Origin: Yersinia rochesterensis | GTDB taxonomy: Bacteria; Pseudomonadota; Gammaproteobacteria; Enterobacterales; Enterobacteriaceae | Direction of reading: 5' to 3' | NCBI RefSeq assembly: GCF_003600645.1 | Contig: NZ_CP032482.1 | Coordinates: 3,162,001-3,226,000 of the forward strand | DNA: 64,000 nt | Part shown: positions 53,814 to 64,000 of the stretch, one piece after another | How positions within the stretch are numbered: the first letter of the stretch is position 1 | Layout: every line of letters begins with the position of its first letter | Made by a program: the position numbers and the translations under genes | The notes under the pieces: generated by a model | Databases searched by the model: none | Seen by the model: only the letters and a program-made list of their open reading frames with translations | Told to the model about the DNA's origin: nothing

Positions 53814-54497
53814 TCACCACGGCAATGTATGCCCTTGATAATCAATAAAGCCGTGACCGCCCTTACCGGAAGCGCGCTCAATTTGGTCGACAACCCCCTT
53901 CACACTGGTCGCAATCGTCAGTGGCGCAGCATCCCCACCCATATCCGTTTTTACCCAACCCGGATGAATGGATAATACCGTCAGTGACGGGTCGGCTACC
54001 TCAGCAACCAAATTGCGCGTCATCATATTCAATGCTGCTTTACTAGCTGAATACAAAGGCTTATGGCCGGAAGCATTATGCCCAAGACTCCCTAACTGCG
54101 AAGACATAAAGGCTAAGACACTGCGGTTTGGATTACGCTGTGCCAGCAGGTGCTGGGCAATACGAATCGGTGAAATCGCATTGGTTTGGAATAATTCGAG
54201 GATCTCCTCCGGTTTGGCATCAACCGCTGATTGATGTTTCGGCCCAGAGATACCGGCATTAATAAATATCAGATCAAAGACCTGCCCCTGCACCTGTGGT
54301 AAAAAGGCTTTAATACTTTCAGGCTGGTTAATATCCAATGTTAACCAATGGGCCGCATGTGCAGCGCTATCTTTTGCTACACCGCGAGTCGTCGCCGTCA
54401 CTGACCATCCTCGACGGTTAAGCTCATCAGCCAACCCCAGACCCAAGCCCCGAGAGGCCCCGATAATCAATGCCTGTCTTTTAGTTGTGCTCATCAT
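53814..54497 (-). CDS. Short-chain dehydrogenase/reductase (SDR) family oxidoreductase
   Basis: A 227-residue classical-type SDR. The cofactor loop is ALIIGASRGLGLGLADEL (residues 9-26), NAG appears as FINAGISG, and the catalytic Ser/Tyr/Lys set is suggested by SSQLG...PLYSASKAAL (YxxxK). A Asn-Arg-Arg stretch after the glycine loop suggests NADPH preference. It is similar to the carbonyl reductase/C-factor group of small SDRs. Substrate unknown. It is convergent with ggt; nothing in the context fixes its role. An ATG one codon later is equally good. Confidence 0.85.
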   Translation of the reverse strand: MMSTTKRQALIIGASRGLGLGLADELNRRGWSVTATTRGVAKDSAAHAAHWLTLDINQPESIKAFLPQVQGQVFDLIFINAGISGPKHQSAVDAKPEEILELFQTNAISPIRIAQHLLAQRNPNRSVLAFMSSQLGSLGHNASGHKPLYSASKAALNMMTRNLVAEVADPSLTVLSIHPGWVKTDMGGDAAPLTIATSVKGVVDQIERASGKGGHGFIDYQGHTLPW

Positions 54498-54566
54498 ATT
54501 TTCCCTTTGGTGGATTTACCTGACAACTGTCTATACCCGTCATATACATCATATCTCACCCAAAGA

Positions 54567-54588
54567 AAAAGCGGCGCTTAGCCGCTTT
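54567..54588 (-). terminator. Rho-independent terminator of malZ
   Basis: Minus strand AAAAGCGGC-TAAGC-GCCGCTTTTTCTTT, 57 bases after the malZ stop, with a clear U-tract. Confidence 0.85.
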
Positions 54589-54644
54589 TAATATCTTTAT
54601 CCTGCAGGGCCAACTCTTAAGTTAGCACTCACTATGGCTAATAA

Positions 54645-56483
54645 CTAAGATTGACCACGCCACAATGTGACATTCTCGCCAGACAATTGCAGATTGATGC
54701 CCGCGTCAGTGATATTCAGCTCGGACGCCCCCTCCAAACGTTGCCATTGCGTAACATTCAGTAAAGGAGAAACCGGCAGGAAGACATCACTAGCATGATT
54801 GCGTTGTATGGCGACCATCACCCGTTCGCGCTGATAACTGCGAATAAAGACCAGAGAATCGCCATTGGCGTGAATAACCTGACAACCGCCGCGCCGCAAT
54901 GCCAAACTCTTGTGCCGTAAGGCCGCCATGCGCTGACATAATTTCAGCAGATCGCTATCCCACTGCGCCTCATCCCAAGGGAAAGGTTTACGGCAGAATG
55001 GGTCATTACCACCATCCAAGCCGATTTCATCGCCATAAAACAAGCACGGCACACCAATCCAGCTAAATAACCATATTAGCGCCATTTGCATTCGCGTTTT
55101 ATCGCCATTCAGCAAAGTGATAAAACGGGCGGTATCATGGCTATCCAATTGATTAAATGAACGCAGCTGATGACCATGAGGCAATCCGGCACGATATTCA
55201 TCCATCCAATAGGCACAATCCTCGGCGCTGAGTTTTATGGGATGATAGGCAACATCACAGCCCGCCAGGAAGCTGCGTACCGGCAAAGCAAATCCCATAT
55301 AATTCATTGCCGCGTCTTCCACTCCGGCATGTAACCAATTTCGTGCATCGCCAAAGTGTTCGCCCAGAATATAAGCTTGAGGATTTTCCTCTTTCGCCGC
55401 CTGATAAATCCCCGCCAAATGGTGTAAATTCCCTTTCGCGCCGCCCTCTTCTCCCAGCATATGCACCACATCCAGCCGCCAGCCGTCGATACTGTAAGGC
55501 GGCTTCAACCAATGGCGCACCACACTGTCTTCGGCGCGATAAATTTGATTAACAACATCTTCATTAGCGAAGTTAAGTTTTAGTAAGCTGGCATGGCCTT
55601 TCCAATCCAGTGCCCGCCCATCGGGGAAGAAATTAAACCAGCCCCGATAAGGTGAGTCGGGGTGATGACAAGCGCCATTTTCCCCTTGCTGATGGCGATC
55701 AAACCAATGGTGGGAATCCCCGGTATGGTTAAACACGCCGTCGAGCACCAATTTGATACCGGCATCGCGAGTGGCGCTGCGTAGTTGTAGAAATGCGCTC
55801 TCGCCGCCCAAGTAGGGATCAACCTGATAATAATCTTGCGTATCGTATTTATGCACACTGGGCGCGGTGAAAATCGGGTTGAGATAGAGCGCGGTCACCC
55901 CTAATTGTTGTAAATAGGGGAGTTTTTGGCTGATACCGGCTAAATCACCGCCGTAGAATGTCGAGGCGGCATTCACATCATCCAGTGGCTGTTGCCAGTC
56001 ACGGCGTGCTACCGGATGGCCGGCGGCATGATGAATATAACTGCCATTTTGCACCCCATGCTCACCCTGGCTGCTGGCAAACCTGTCGGGGAAGATTTGA
56101 TAAAAAATCTGGTCGGCCACCCAGTCTGGGCCGCTATCGGGTAACTCAATAGCAAACTGAGCCAATTGCGCCGGAGGAACGACTGAAAATCCTAATGGGC
56201 CGAACCACAGTTGGTCATCATTCCACAACAGTTTGAAGCAATAACGCCGCGCGGGCTGGCCTTCATGTAACGGTAATTTCGCGCGATAACGCCAGAAACC
56301 ATTGATCAGTTCGCCCTTCATACTGAGTAGCCATTCTTCATTATCTGGCTCACAGCGTAAGAAAACCTGTGCCGGTAAATTATCACCTTGTAGCCACTCT
56401 CCATGTAACCACAGTGTGATATGTAATGCATCGCCGCGCTGACGGACAAAAGGCGCGACCGGTAAATGCCAACCACTAAGCAT
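54645..56483 (-). CDS. malZ: MalZ, maltodextrin glucosidase
   Basis: A 612-residue GH13 enzyme that removes glucose from the reducing end of maltodextrins in the cytoplasm. An N-terminal beta-sandwich (about 1-115) precedes the catalytic barrel, which shows all four GH13 regions: [26 protein letters not shown] (nucleophile Asp), [13 protein letters not shown] (acid Glu) and [13 protein letters not shown]. coli MalZ belongs to the MalT regulon; a MalT box was not identified here. The genes proY and brnQ follow upstream in the E. coli order. Confidence 0.96.
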   Translation of the reverse strand: MLSGWHLPVAPFVRQRGDALHITLWLHGEWLQGDNLPAQVFLRCEPDNEEWLLSMKGELINGFWRYRAKLPLHEGQPARRYCFKLLWNDDQLWFGPLGFSVVPPAQLAQFAIELPDSGPDWVADQIFYQIFPDRFASSQGEHGVQNGSYIHHAAGHPVARRDWQQPLDDVNAASTFYGGDLAGISQKLPYLQQLGVTALYLNPIFTAPSVHKYDTQDYYQVDPYLGGESAFLQLRSATRDAGIKLVLDGVFNHTGDSHHWFDRHQQGENGACHHPDSPYRGWFNFFPDGRALDWKGHASLLKLNFANEDVVNQIYRAEDSVVRHWLKPPYSIDGWRLDVVHMLGEEGGAKGNLHHLAGIYQAAKEENPQAYILGEHFGDARNWLHAGVEDAAMNYMGFALPVRSFLAGCDVAYHPIKLSAEDCAYWMDEYRAGLPHGHQLRSFNQLDSHDTARFITLLNGDKTRMQMALIWLFSWIGVPCLFYGDEIGLDGGNDPFCRKPFPWDEAQWDSDLLKLCQRMAALRHKSLALRRGGCQVIHANGDSLVFIRSYQRERVMVAIQRNHASDVFLPVSPLLNVTQWQRLEGASELNITDAGINLQLSGENVTLWRGQS

Positions 56484-56700
56484 AAAATTCTCCTGCTTTA
56501 ACCAAAACGCTTGCTGTTAAGGCTATCTGGTGCAGACATTAACGCCGCGACACATTCACCTGTATATATAAATCACCTGTATAAATAAATCGGTATCAAC
56601 AATGCCATGTTGTGAATATTTATCCCTCATCTATCAGCATAAATATTGAGGATGAGGGCGGGGGCGGAGAGAGCCAAATGAAAAATATCATTTTAAAAAT

Positions 56701-56726
56701 AAAAAAGCCGGGACATTTCCCGGCTT
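56701..56726 (-). terminator. Rho-independent terminator of proY
   Basis: Stem AAGCCGGGA/TCCCGGCTT with a short loop, followed on the minus strand by a run of T (A-run 56701-56706 and beyond), 22 bases past the proY stop. Confidence 0.88.
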
Positions 56727-56748
56727 GATACTCGATATTGATTCAATG

Positions 56749-58140
56749 TTACTCAGCGGTTTTCAGCGCCGCCGCTTTCTTCTTCTGATAGCTGACCTTA
56801 AAGTAATATCCCACCAGCAACAGGACAATCCACACCAGCCCGACATACAATGAGATGCGCGTTGCTGGGAACCAACCAATCAGCCCAATGATAAACACCA
56901 AGAAAATGATAGCCACCACCGAAGTAAAGGTGCCACCACGCAGCGGGAAATCCAGCGCCTTAATCTTTTCTTTGCTCAACGAGCGGCGGAAACCAATTTG
57001 GGAGAACAGGATCATAATCCACACCCAAACAGTCGCAAAAGTCGCGAGCGAAGCAATCACCAGGAACACATTTTCCGGCATAATGTAGTTGAGATAGACC
57101 GCCGTTAGCATCGCCCCCATCATTACTAACACCGTGACCCACGGCACTCCGCGTTTAGAAATGGCAGCAAAAGCTTTCGGCGCGTGGCCCTGCTCGGCCA
57201 TTCCGTTAAGCATACGGCCCACCCCGAACACATCACTGTTAATGGCTGATAATGAGGCGGTAATCACCACAAAGTTCAGAATCCCAGCAGCAACCGTAAT
57301 CCCCATGTGCTGGAAAGTCAGGACAAACGGACTGCCGTTAGTGCCGACTTGGTTCCACGGGTAAATAGACATGATGACAAACAAGGTGCCGACGTAGAAC
57401 ATCAAAATACGCCATGGCACTGAGTTGATGGCTTTCGGAATAGACTTTTTCGGGTCTTCTGCTTCACCGGCAGTAATACCGATAATCTCAATCCCACCAT
57501 AAGCAAACATCACCAGTTGCAATGACAGAATCATGCCGACAAAACCGTTGCTGAAGAAGCCGCCGTTAGTCCATAAGTTATGAATACCGGTCGGCTGCCC
57601 GCCATTACCAATACCCCAAACAATGATACCAATACCCGCTAAAATCATGATGATGATGGTGGCAACTTTGAAGAATGAGAACCAGAACTCCAGTTCGCCG
57701 AACACCTTAACACTCATCATATTGACGGCACCAATGATGAGGACAACACTTAGCACCCATATCCAATGAGGCACATCCGGGAACCAGACCCCCATATAGA
57801 TACCGAATGCGGTCACATCAGCAATCGCAACAATCAGAATCTCAAAACAATAAGTCCAGCCGGTGATATAGCCCGCCATTGGCCCAAGGTAATCTTGTGC
57901 ATAACGTGAGAAAGAACTGGCTTGCGGATTATTGACTGACATCTCGCCCAAGGCCCGCATGATGATAAATGCCACCACGCCACCAATCAGGTATGCCAAT
58001 AATACGCTTGGCCCCGCCATTCTTATTGCATCAGCCGAACCATAGAATAAGCCGGTACCTATTGCTGACCCCAATGCCATAAAGCGGATGTGGCGTGTCG
58101 TCAGGCCGCGTTTCAGCTTATTTTTGACTGGTAATTCCAT
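56749..58140 (-). CDS. proY: ProY, amino-acid permease of the APC family
   Basis: A 463-residue permease with 12 predicted membrane helices. It begins [34 protein letters not shown]; the GSAIGTGLF segment is the broken helix that binds substrate in AAT-group transporters, and the [28 protein letters not shown] signature is intact. E. coli ProY is annotated as a cryptic proline transporter. The ATG at 58140 ([12 protein letters not shown]) follows by analogy with E. coli; a longer reading to 58167 crosses the brnQ terminator. Histidine transport has also been suggested for this group. Confidence 0.93.
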   Translation of the reverse strand: MELPVKNKLKRGLTTRHIRFMALGSAIGTGLFYGSADAIRMAGPSVLLAYLIGGVVAFIIMRALGEMSVNNPQASSFSRYAQDYLGPMAGYITGWTYCFEILIVAIADVTAFGIYMGVWFPDVPHWIWVLSVVLIIGAVNMMSVKVFGELEFWFSFFKVATIIIMILAGIGIIVWGIGNGGQPTGIHNLWTNGGFFSNGFVGMILSLQLVMFAYGGIEIIGITAGEAEDPKKSIPKAINSVPWRILMFYVGTLFVIMSIYPWNQVGTNGSPFVLTFQHMGITVAAGILNFVVITASLSAINSDVFGVGRMLNGMAEQGHAPKAFAAISKRGVPWVTVLVMMGAMLTAVYLNYIMPENVFLVIASLATFATVWVWIMILFSQIGFRRSLSKEKIKALDFPLRGGTFTSVVAIIFLVFIIGLIGWFPATRISLYVGLVWIVLLLVGYYFKVSYQKKKAAALKTAE

Positions 58141-58165
58141 GAACTTTATCCCGTCTTTTTTCAGC

Positions 58166-58192
58166 AAAAAGCCACGGGGATGAGCCGTGGCT
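58166..58192 (-). terminator. Rho-independent terminator of brnQ
   Basis: Minus strand AGCCACGG...CCGTGGCTTTTTGC: a 7-8-bp GC-rich stem and five T, about 23 bases after the brnQ stop. Confidence 0.85.
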
Positions 58193-58215
58193 AAAAATAT
58201 CCGATGACCGTGCCG

Positions 58216-59535
58216 TTATTGCTTAGCAGCAATTTCCTGGCGACAGCACAGGCGATCGTACAACCCAATGACGATGAATACCAGTAGGGATGGCGACAAC
58301 CATGCCAGACCTTGCTCAGCTAACGGCAGATTTTGAGTCCATTCCGGTAGGTAATGTGCAAAAGTCGAGGCTTTTACCGCATCAAGGATACCGAACAGCA
58401 AGCTGACCAACATCACCGGAGCCACAATACGGGAAGCATTATGCCACCAGCGCAAAGTGAAACTCATCAACACCAATACAATGCAGGGTGGATAAATTGC
58501 AGTCAGCACTGGAATGGAAATCTGAATCAGATGGCTTAGCCCCAGATTCGACACCATCATTGAGAAGATACCGAGGATAAACACCAATGCGCGATATGAC
58601 AGCGGCAAGTACTGAGCAAAGAATTCAGCACAGGCGCAGGTCAGGCCCACAGCGGTCACTATACAGGCGATGAAAATTAATGCAGCCAGGAACACGCTGC
58701 CCAAACCACCAAAGGTGTGCTGAACATAGGCATGCAATACCACCGCCCCATTTTGGGCATCGGGTACCAAAGCACCACTACTTGAACCCAGCTTAAACAA
58801 GCTCAGGTAGACCAACGTCAACCCGACACCGGCAATCAAACCCGCCCAAATGGTATAGCGCGTCAGTAATCCAGCAGAAACCACACCTCGTGACCGGGCA
58901 GCATTGACGATGACGATACCGAACACCAACGCGCCCAAGGTATCCATAGTCAGATAGCCATTAACGAAACCAGAAGAGAAGGCGGCATTCTGATAAGCAT
59001 CAGTAGCGGGAATCAATGGGCCGGCGGGCCAAATCAAAGCCGCAATACCCAAAATAGCCAGCGCTAAAATTTTCAGTGGGGCCAGAATATGCCCGACCGT
59101 ATCGAGCAAACGCCCTGGATACAAAGAAATCCCAATAACCAATGCGAAGTAAACCACACTGTAAATAAACAGCGGCAACGGGCCATCACCGGTTAAAGGC
59201 GCGATACCCACTTCGAAGGAAACAGTGGCAGTACGCGGAGTAGCAAACAGAGGGCCAACGGCCAGATAGCAGACGGTCGCCAGCACCAAACCAGCACCGC
59301 GGCCAATGGGAGAACTCAGAGCATCAATCCCTCCGCCCACTCGAGCCAGCGCGATGACGGTAATGACCGGCAATCCAACCGCGGTAATCAAGAAGCCCAG
59401 AGCGGCCCACCACACATGTTCACCCGACTGTAAACCGACCATCGGCGGGAAGATGATGTTGCCAGCTCCAACAAATAAGGCAAAGGTCATAAAACCTAAT
59501 GCAATAATATCTTTAGATGATAAACGATGACTCAT
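58216..59535 (-). CDS. brnQ: BrnQ, branched-chain amino-acid carrier
   Basis: A 439-residue LIVCS-family transporter with 12 helices; it takes up Leu, Ile and Val with Na+ or H+. Family motifs: [23 protein letters not shown] near the N-terminus, [17 protein letters not shown] near 95-111 and [21 protein letters not shown]. Full length. It precedes proY, as in E. coli, with a terminator between them. Confidence 0.96.
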   Translation of the reverse strand: MSHRLSSKDIIALGFMTFALFVGAGNIIFPPMVGLQSGEHVWWAALGFLITAVGLPVITVIALARVGGGIDALSSPIGRGAGLVLATVCYLAVGPLFATPRTATVSFEVGIAPLTGDGPLPLFIYSVVYFALVIGISLYPGRLLDTVGHILAPLKILALAILGIAALIWPAGPLIPATDAYQNAAFSSGFVNGYLTMDTLGALVFGIVIVNAARSRGVVSAGLLTRYTIWAGLIAGVGLTLVYLSLFKLGSSSGALVPDAQNGAVVLHAYVQHTFGGLGSVFLAALIFIACIVTAVGLTCACAEFFAQYLPLSYRALVFILGIFSMMVSNLGLSHLIQISIPVLTAIYPPCIVLVLMSFTLRWWHNASRIVAPVMLVSLLFGILDAVKASTFAHYLPEWTQNLPLAEQGLAWLSPSLLVFIVIGLYDRLCCRQEIAAKQ

Positions 59536-59903
59536 AGTGATGTGCGTTGCCTAGTTAAATGATCAAAAGAAAAAGTCCTTGAGTTGTGGTCTTTCCTACG
59601 TGATCGAAACGACACAAAGCTCTGATAAACGCAAACTCCGGCGGTTAATAAGCAATCTATTTCGTCAGTATGCAGTGTTTTTGGAGTTATTTGCAGGTGG
59701 AATAGGCCAACAACGGCGGTAAGTAGACCGTTTATAGCGGAGAAAGGCAAGTCAGGATCACAAAAGCAGAGTCTTCATCTATACAATTTATACAAACTAG
59801 TTAATCGTGCCAGATTTATAGAAATACACACCATATGATTTGTATCATTTATATCCAACCGTTAACAATTTATGGCCGATACACTCAAACAAACCCAGCT
59901 AAT
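59536..59903. other. Intergenic region between brnQ and the pstS-like gene
   Basis: These 368 bases contain the brnQ promoter region and the 3' end of the phoBR transcript. No terminator hairpin, repeat or gene could be supported. Confidence 0.4.
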
Positions 59904-60896
59904 TTAATCGGCGAAACCCAGATCTTTTCGAGTGTGATTCAGGACATCTGGCGGCAAGGGTAAATAACCGTCATGGGTCACGCGCTTTTGCCCCTCTGGC
60001 GATAAAACGCGCTCAAGAAAGGCGGCAGTCAGCGGTTCTAGCGGCTGGCCCGGTACTTTATTGATATAAATATACAGATAGCGCGACAAGGGATAGCGGC
60101 CAGCTTTGACATTCTCGGCCGTCGGCATCACATAATCCTGACCATCCGCCGACAGTAACAGGGGTTTAACACCGCTGTTGCGAAAACCAATACTGGCATA
60201 ACCCATTCCATTTAATGAACCGGCGACAGCTTGCACCACAGAAGCAGAACCAGGCAATTCATTGATATTGTTCGTAAAATCACCATCGCAAAGCACTCGC
60301 TGCTTGAAGAAACCATAGGTTCCTGAAGCTGAATTTCGGCTATAGCGCTGTAAAGTGCGCTCCGCCCACGGCCCTTTCAGGCCCAGTTCACCAAAGCGCT
60401 GGATCGGATGAGATTCTCCACAAAGGCGATTTTGCGAAAAAACAGCATCAAGCTGAGATAAAGTGATTTTACTCAGTGGATTATCCTGATGGACAAAAAC
60501 CACTAAGGCATCCACTGCCACAGGGACAGCAAGCGGCGGATAGCCATAACGCTGGGTGAATGCGGCGATTTCAGCCGCTTTCATTGGGCGGCTCATCGGG
60601 CCGAGTTGAGTCGCCCCTGCCGCCAATGCTGCAGGAGCAGTAGAAGAACCTGCCGCCTGTATTTGCAAATTAACGCCGGGATAATGATGATTAAAATCAT
60701 CTGCCCATAAAGACATCAAGTTCGCTAAGGTGTCTGAGCCGACACTGGAAAGATTGCCGGATAGGGTATGTGGTTTTGGCGATTGAATCTCTGTAGCAGG
60801 TGAAACCGCTACAGATTGTGCTAAAACGCCGTAGCTAAACCCGAACAGGGCATGCAACAGCGCCAGTTTTCCCCATCTCATCAGCTTGATGTCCAT
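59904..60896 (-). CDS. PstS-family phosphate-binding-like periplasmic protein
   Basis: A 330-residue substrate-binding protein (PBP_like/PstS family) with a signal peptide (KLALLHALFGFSYGVLAQ, cut near residue 27). Phosphate-site type sequences are seen: LSSVGSDTLANLMSLWA, AGSSTAPAALAAGATQLGPMSRPM and RNSASGTYGFFKQRVL. It lies 6 bases after phoR on the same strand, so it is almost certainly transcribed with phoBR. No PstC, PstA or PstB permease genes are adjacent; the protein may serve the pst transporter encoded elsewhere, or act as a sensor partner. In E. coli this gene is absent between phoR and brnQ. Confidence 0.88.
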   Translation of the reverse strand: MDIKLMRWGKLALLHALFGFSYGVLAQSVAVSPATEIQSPKPHTLSGNLSSVGSDTLANLMSLWADDFNHHYPGVNLQIQAAGSSTAPAALAAGATQLGPMSRPMKAAEIAAFTQRYGYPPLAVPVAVDALVVFVHQDNPLSKITLSQLDAVFSQNRLCGESHPIQRFGELGLKGPWAERTLQRYSRNSASGTYGFFKQRVLCDGDFTNNINELPGSASVVQAVAGSLNGMGYASIGFRNSGVKPLLLSADGQDYVMPTAENVKAGRYPLSRYLYIYINKVPGQPLEPLTAAFLERVLSPEGQKRVTHDGYLPLPPDVLNHTRKDLGFAD

Positions 60897-60902
60897 GCAG
60901 TC

Positions 60903-62219
60903 TTAGGATTTGACTGCATTCTCGGTTAAAACCGTCGGAACAATCAATCGATTCGGCAAGGTAAAAATAAATCTCGTCCCCAAACCGACTTCACTCATGA
61001 CATCCAAACGTGCGTCATGGTGGCTCAGAGCATGCTTCACAATTGCCAGCCCTAATCCACTGCCCCCGGTTTGCCGAGAGCGGGCCTTATCCACCCGATA
61101 GAAGCGCTCAGTGAGGCGCGGCACATGCTCAGGGCTAATTCCCGGCCCATTGTCACTCACCTGAAATTGTGCGCCTTGCGCAGTTTTCTGCCAACACACT
61201 TCAATTTTAGTGCCATCAGGCGTGTGATTGACGGCGTTATAGACCAGATTAGACACCGCGCTGCGCAGTTGGTCTTCGTTACCAAATACTTTCAGTTGAT
61301 CATTAACCCGGAAAGTAATTTCATGACGCCCACCACTCAGCGCTTGCACTTCATGCTGTAATATCTTCAGCATTCGTGGAATATCAACCTGCTCATTCAG
61401 ATCTACATTAGGAGCGGCTTCAATGCGCGACAACGTCAATAATTGTTTGACCAACCCATCCATTCTCTTGGTCTGTTCCTGCATCGTTCCCAGTGCTTTA
61501 TCCCGCAATGGCCCCGCCAATTCTTGGTCGTGCATCATTTCCAGATACCCCTGTAACACCGTCAGGGGGGTGCGCAGTTCGTGGCTGACATTAGCAAAGA
61601 AATTACGCCGCGCCCCTTCTAACTGACGCATTTGGGTAACATCACGGGCCACCATCAATAATTGCCCTTCTGAATAAGGCATTACCCGGAACTCAACGTA
61701 ATAGCCATTATTGAGTTGCAAGGTGAGTGGGCGGGAAAATTCTTGCTGCTGTAAATACTGGCTGAATTCGGGATAACGCAGCAAGTTGAGAATATGCTGA
61801 CCATTATCTTCCGGCCAGCGGAACCCCAGTAATTGCTGAGCCAGACCGTTACACCAGAAAATATTGCCGTCAATGGTGGTCATCACCACAGCATCGGGTA
61901 AAGATTCAGCGCCACTGCGGAACCGTTTGATAAGTAAGGCTAATTCACGCCGCCGCCGCCGATTTCGCAGTTGCATCTGATATAAGCCATAAAATAAAGG
62001 TTCCCAACTCCAACGCCCTGAAGGCGGAGTCATGCTGCGGTCTAACCACAGCCAGTGAGATAATTTGAGTTGGTTATAGAAATTCCAGACCAGCGCCGCA
62101 ACCACTGAGACGAGTAATAGCCAAGGAAGATACCCGATAAAGGCACCTAGCAGTAATGCGGGCAAACAAAAAAGAGCCAGCTCTAAAGCCAGCGTTTTCC
62201 ATGATAAACGTTCTAACAC
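60903..62219 (-). CDS. phoR: PhoR, phosphate-regulon sensor histidine kinase
   Basis: A 438-residue inner-membrane kinase. Two N-terminal membrane segments (about 8-55), a PAS domain (about 95-190), HisKA with phospho-acceptor His in [20 protein letters not shown] (about residue 213) and a HATPase with N box [14 protein letters not shown]1 DNGPGIS and G2 [12 protein letters not shown]. It phosphorylates PhoB under phosphate limitation, controlled by the Pst transporter and PhoU. It lies 24 bases after phoB and 6 before the PstS-like gene. Confidence 0.97.
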   Translation of the reverse strand: MLERLSWKTLALELALFCLPALLLGAFIGYLPWLLLVSVVAALVWNFYNQLKLSHWLWLDRSMTPPSGRWSWEPLFYGLYQMQLRNRRRRRELALLIKRFRSGAESLPDAVVMTTIDGNIFWCNGLAQQLLGFRWPEDNGQHILNLLRYPEFSQYLQQQEFSRPLTLQLNNGYYVEFRVMPYSEGQLLMVARDVTQMRQLEGARRNFFANVSHELRTPLTVLQGYLEMMHDQELAGPLRDKALGTMQEQTKRMDGLVKQLLTLSRIEAAPNVDLNEQVDIPRMLKILQHEVQALSGGRHEITFRVNDQLKVFGNEDQLRSAVSNLVYNAVNHTPDGTKIEVCWQKTAQGAQFQVSDNGPGISPEHVPRLTERFYRVDKARSRQTGGSGLGLAIVKHALSHHDARLDVMSEVGLGTRFIFTLPNRLIVPTVLTENAVKS

Positions 62220-62243
62220 AACGAATTCTCCGGCACTGAAAAC

Positions 62244-62933
62244 TCAGTAGCGCGTTGAGAAGCGGTACCCGGTTCCCCGGACAGTTTGTACCATTTTGTC
62301 ATGGCCATCAGTTTCAAGCGCCTTGCGTAGCCGACGAATATGTACGTCAACGGTGCGATCTTCTACATAAACGTTAGTGCCCCAGACATAATTAAGCAAC
62401 TGTTCACGGCTATAAACTCGCTCTGGATGGGTCATAAAGAAATGCAATAATTTAAACTCGGTCGGCCCCATATCCAGTGCTTGCTCATTGGCCATAACCC
62501 GATGTGAAGAGGGGTCAAGACTCAGTCCTTGCATTTCAATCACTTCTTCCACCGCCATTGGCGATATCCGGCGCATGACTGCTTTAATCCGCGCCACCAG
62601 CTCTTTGGGTGAAAAAGGCTTGGTAATATAATCATCAGCGCCCACTTCTAAACCGCGAACTCTGTCTTCTTCTTCACCACGGGCGGTCAGCATCATCACG
62701 GGAATATCTCGGGTCAATGCTTCGCGTTTCATATGCTTAATAAACTGAATCCCCGACCCCCCTGGTAACATCCAATCCAGCAACACTAAATCAGGGTAAG
62801 GCTCAGATAATCGAGTTACTGCGCTGTCATAATCCTCGGCTTCTAACGGTTGGTAGCCATTTTGTTCCAACACAAAGCACACCATCTCACGGATTGGAGC
62901 TTCATCCTCCACTACCAGTATGCGTCTTGCCAT
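62244..62933 (-). CDS. phoB: PhoB, phosphate-regulon response regulator
   Basis: A 229-residue OmpR/PhoB-type regulator. The receiver domain (1-120) has the acidic pair in VVEDEAPI, the phospho-Asp in [10 protein letters not shown] (about 54) and Lys in [10 protein letters not shown]; the winged helix (about 130-229) has [31 protein letters not shown]. It binds Pho boxes with sigma-70. The ATG at 62933 ([11 protein letters not shown]) matches E. coli; another ATG is directly before it. A Pho box lies about 55 bases upstream, so autoregulation is expected. Confidence 0.98.
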   Translation of the reverse strand: MARRILVVEDEAPIREMVCFVLEQNGYQPLEAEDYDSAVTRLSEPYPDLVLLDWMLPGGSGIQFIKHMKREALTRDIPVMMLTARGEEEDRVRGLEVGADDYITKPFSPKELVARIKAVMRRISPMAVEEVIEMQGLSLDPSSHRVMANEQALDMGPTEFKLLHFFMTHPERVYSREQLLNYVWGTNVYVEDRTVDVHIRRLRKALETDGHDKMVQTVRGTGYRFSTRY

Positions 62934-62985
62934 CATCAACCCTGCCAGTAAGTTAGTGGTCACTATTTGATTTCGGGAGCCATTA

Positions 62986-63004
62986 TGCGTCAGTTTTGTG
63001 ACAT
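62986..63004 (-). promoter_or_regulatory. Pho box upstream of phoB
   Basis: Minus strand ATGTCACAAAACTGACGCA fits two CTGTCA-like repeats 11 bases apart. As I recall, E. coli phoB has the very similar CTGTCATAAATCTGACGCAT ahead of it. It also lies in the region shared with divergent sbcD. Confidence 0.75.
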
Positions 63005-63202
63005 TTTTATGAAAAACATCGCGCTCTTGCAAGCAATAAGCATAGTGATAAATTTTATGATAATTGCAAAATGCAGTACTCAAGTTTGCGAAGCGTCTCG
63101 GAGATTTCATTCACACTATTTTTTTAGCCGCGACATCCGGCGGGCAGTGTTTATAATCAGCGCCAATATCTTTGGAAAACAACCTGCCCTAGCGGGAGAT
63201 TT

Positions 63203-64000
63203 ATGCGCATTATTCATACCTCTGATTGGCATTTAGGCCAGCATTTCTTCACCAAAAGCCGTGCGGCTGAACATCAAGCATTTCTGCACTGGCTCATTGA
63301 ACAGATCAAAGAAAATCAGGTAGATGCGCTGATTATAGCCGGTGATATCTTTGATACTGGCTCCCCACCCAGCTATGCCCGTGAGCTGTATAATCGCTTC
63401 GTGGTCGAGCTTCAATCAACAAATTGCCAGTTAATTGTTTTGGGGGGGAATCATGATTCAGTCTCAACGCTGAATGAATCTCGGGGTTTGCTTTCTTATC
63501 TGAATACCACGGTCATATCCTGCGCCAGCAGTGATTTAGCCCAGCAAGTTATTATTTTGAAAAACCGTCAGGAGCAACCTGCGGCCATACTGTGCGCCAT
63601 CCCCTTTTTGCGCCCACGCGATTTAGTCACCAGTCAGGCTGGCGAATCCGGCGGACAAAAGCAACTGGCATTACAAGAAGCCATTGCGGCCCACTATCAA
63701 GCGCTCTATCAGCGGGCCGTTGAGTTGCGCGCTGAGCTTGGCCTGCCCTTACCTATTATTGCCACTGGGCATTTAACCACGGTGGGGGTTACCACCACAG
63801 ACTCGGTTCGAGATATTTACATCGGCACATTAGACGCTTTCCCAGCCCAAGCTTTCCCCCCGGCGGATTATATTGCTCTGGGCCATATTCACCGTGCTCA
63901 GCAAGTCGCTAAAACCGAGCATATTCGCTACAGCGGCTCGCCAATTGCCTTGAGTTTTGATGAATTGAGCAAAGAGAAAAGTGTTTATTTGGTGGAGTTT
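63203..64000 (+). CDS. sbcD: SbcD, subunit of the SbcCD nuclease, 5' part
   Basis: The first 266 codons of sbcD; the frame is open to the end of the window. The metallophosphoesterase motifs of Mre11-type nucleases are visible: TSDWHLGQ (residues 7-14), AGDIFDTG (about 46), GGNHDS (about 83) and ALGHIHRAQQV (about 230). With SbcC it cuts DNA hairpins and protein-blocked ends. The ATG at 63203 follows GCGGGAGAT. It is divergent from phoB, as in E. coli, and sbcC should follow beyond the window. Confidence 0.95.
   Translation, partial: MRIIHTSDWHLGQHFFTKSRAAEHQAFLHWLIEQIKENQVDALIIAGDIFDTGSPPSYARELYNRFVVELQSTNCQLIVLGGNHDSVSTLNESRGLLSYLNTTVISCASSDLAQQVIILKNRQEQPAAILCAIPFLRPRDLVTSQAGESGGQKQLALQEAIAAHYQALYQRAVELRAELGLPLPIIATGHLTTVGVTTTDSVRDIYIGTLDAFPAQAFPPADYIALGHIHRAQQVAKTEHIRYSGSPIALSFDELSKEKSVYLVEF

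Overview
The window is a chromosomal stretch of a gammaproteobacterium of the Enterobacterales, most likely Yersinia of the enterocolitica type. The reasons are the almost complete preservation of the Escherichia coli gene order from mdlA through lon, cyo, thiI, dxs, nusB, sec, queA and phoBR to sbcD, the close protein similarity I recall for each product, and three full-length ERIC elements. No tRNA, rRNA, CRISPR array, prophage or intact insertion sequence was seen. The species is an inference, not something read directly.

Layout. 0-9 kb: the first codons of mdlA, the cysteine-responsive regulator decR with a divergent cysteine-degrading enzyme, cof, ybaE, queC, fadM, ybaV and ppiD. 9-16 kb: the proteostasis block hupB, lon, clpX, clpP, tig, with sigma-32 type promoters visible before lon and clpP and an ERIC element inside the predicted clpPX leader. 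16-20 kb: bolA, with three evenly spaced palindromes upstream, then yajG-ampG and an OmpK/Tsx-like porin. 20.5-25.4 kb: cyoABCDE, the cytochrome bo3 oxidase operon. 25.5-31 kb: yajR, yajQ, panE-yajL and thiI, with two more ERIC copies, one of which supplies the last codons of yajL, plus an unclassified GC-rich repeat unit. 31-38.7 kb: xseB-ispA-dxs, facing pgpA-thiL-nusB-ribE-ribD-nrdR. 38.7-40.3 kb: an AT-rich orphan gene with no recognised family. 40.3-50.7 kb: yajC-secD-secF with tgt, then queA and acpH; a broken autotransporter gene on the opposite strand separates queA from tgt. 50.9-54.5 kb: an accessory block of a 2-Cys peroxiredoxin (with an OxyR-like site), gamma-glutamyltranspeptidase and a short-chain dehydrogenase, placed between acpH and malZ. 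54.6-64 kb: malZ, proY, brnQ, then phoB-phoR with an added phosphate-binding-protein gene, and the start of sbcD, which runs off the window.

Functionally this is mostly core housekeeping: protein quality control, respiration, isoprenoid, thiamin and riboflavin synthesis, queuosine modification, protein export and phosphate sensing. The unusual material lies at the junctions: the xenogeneic orphan at 38.8-40 kb, the frameshifted autotransporter, ERIC elements in regulatory positions, the palindrome array before bolA and the peroxiredoxin/ggt block. No single locus looks like a complete new defence or secretion system; the orphan gene and the bolA array are the best candidates for something undescribed.
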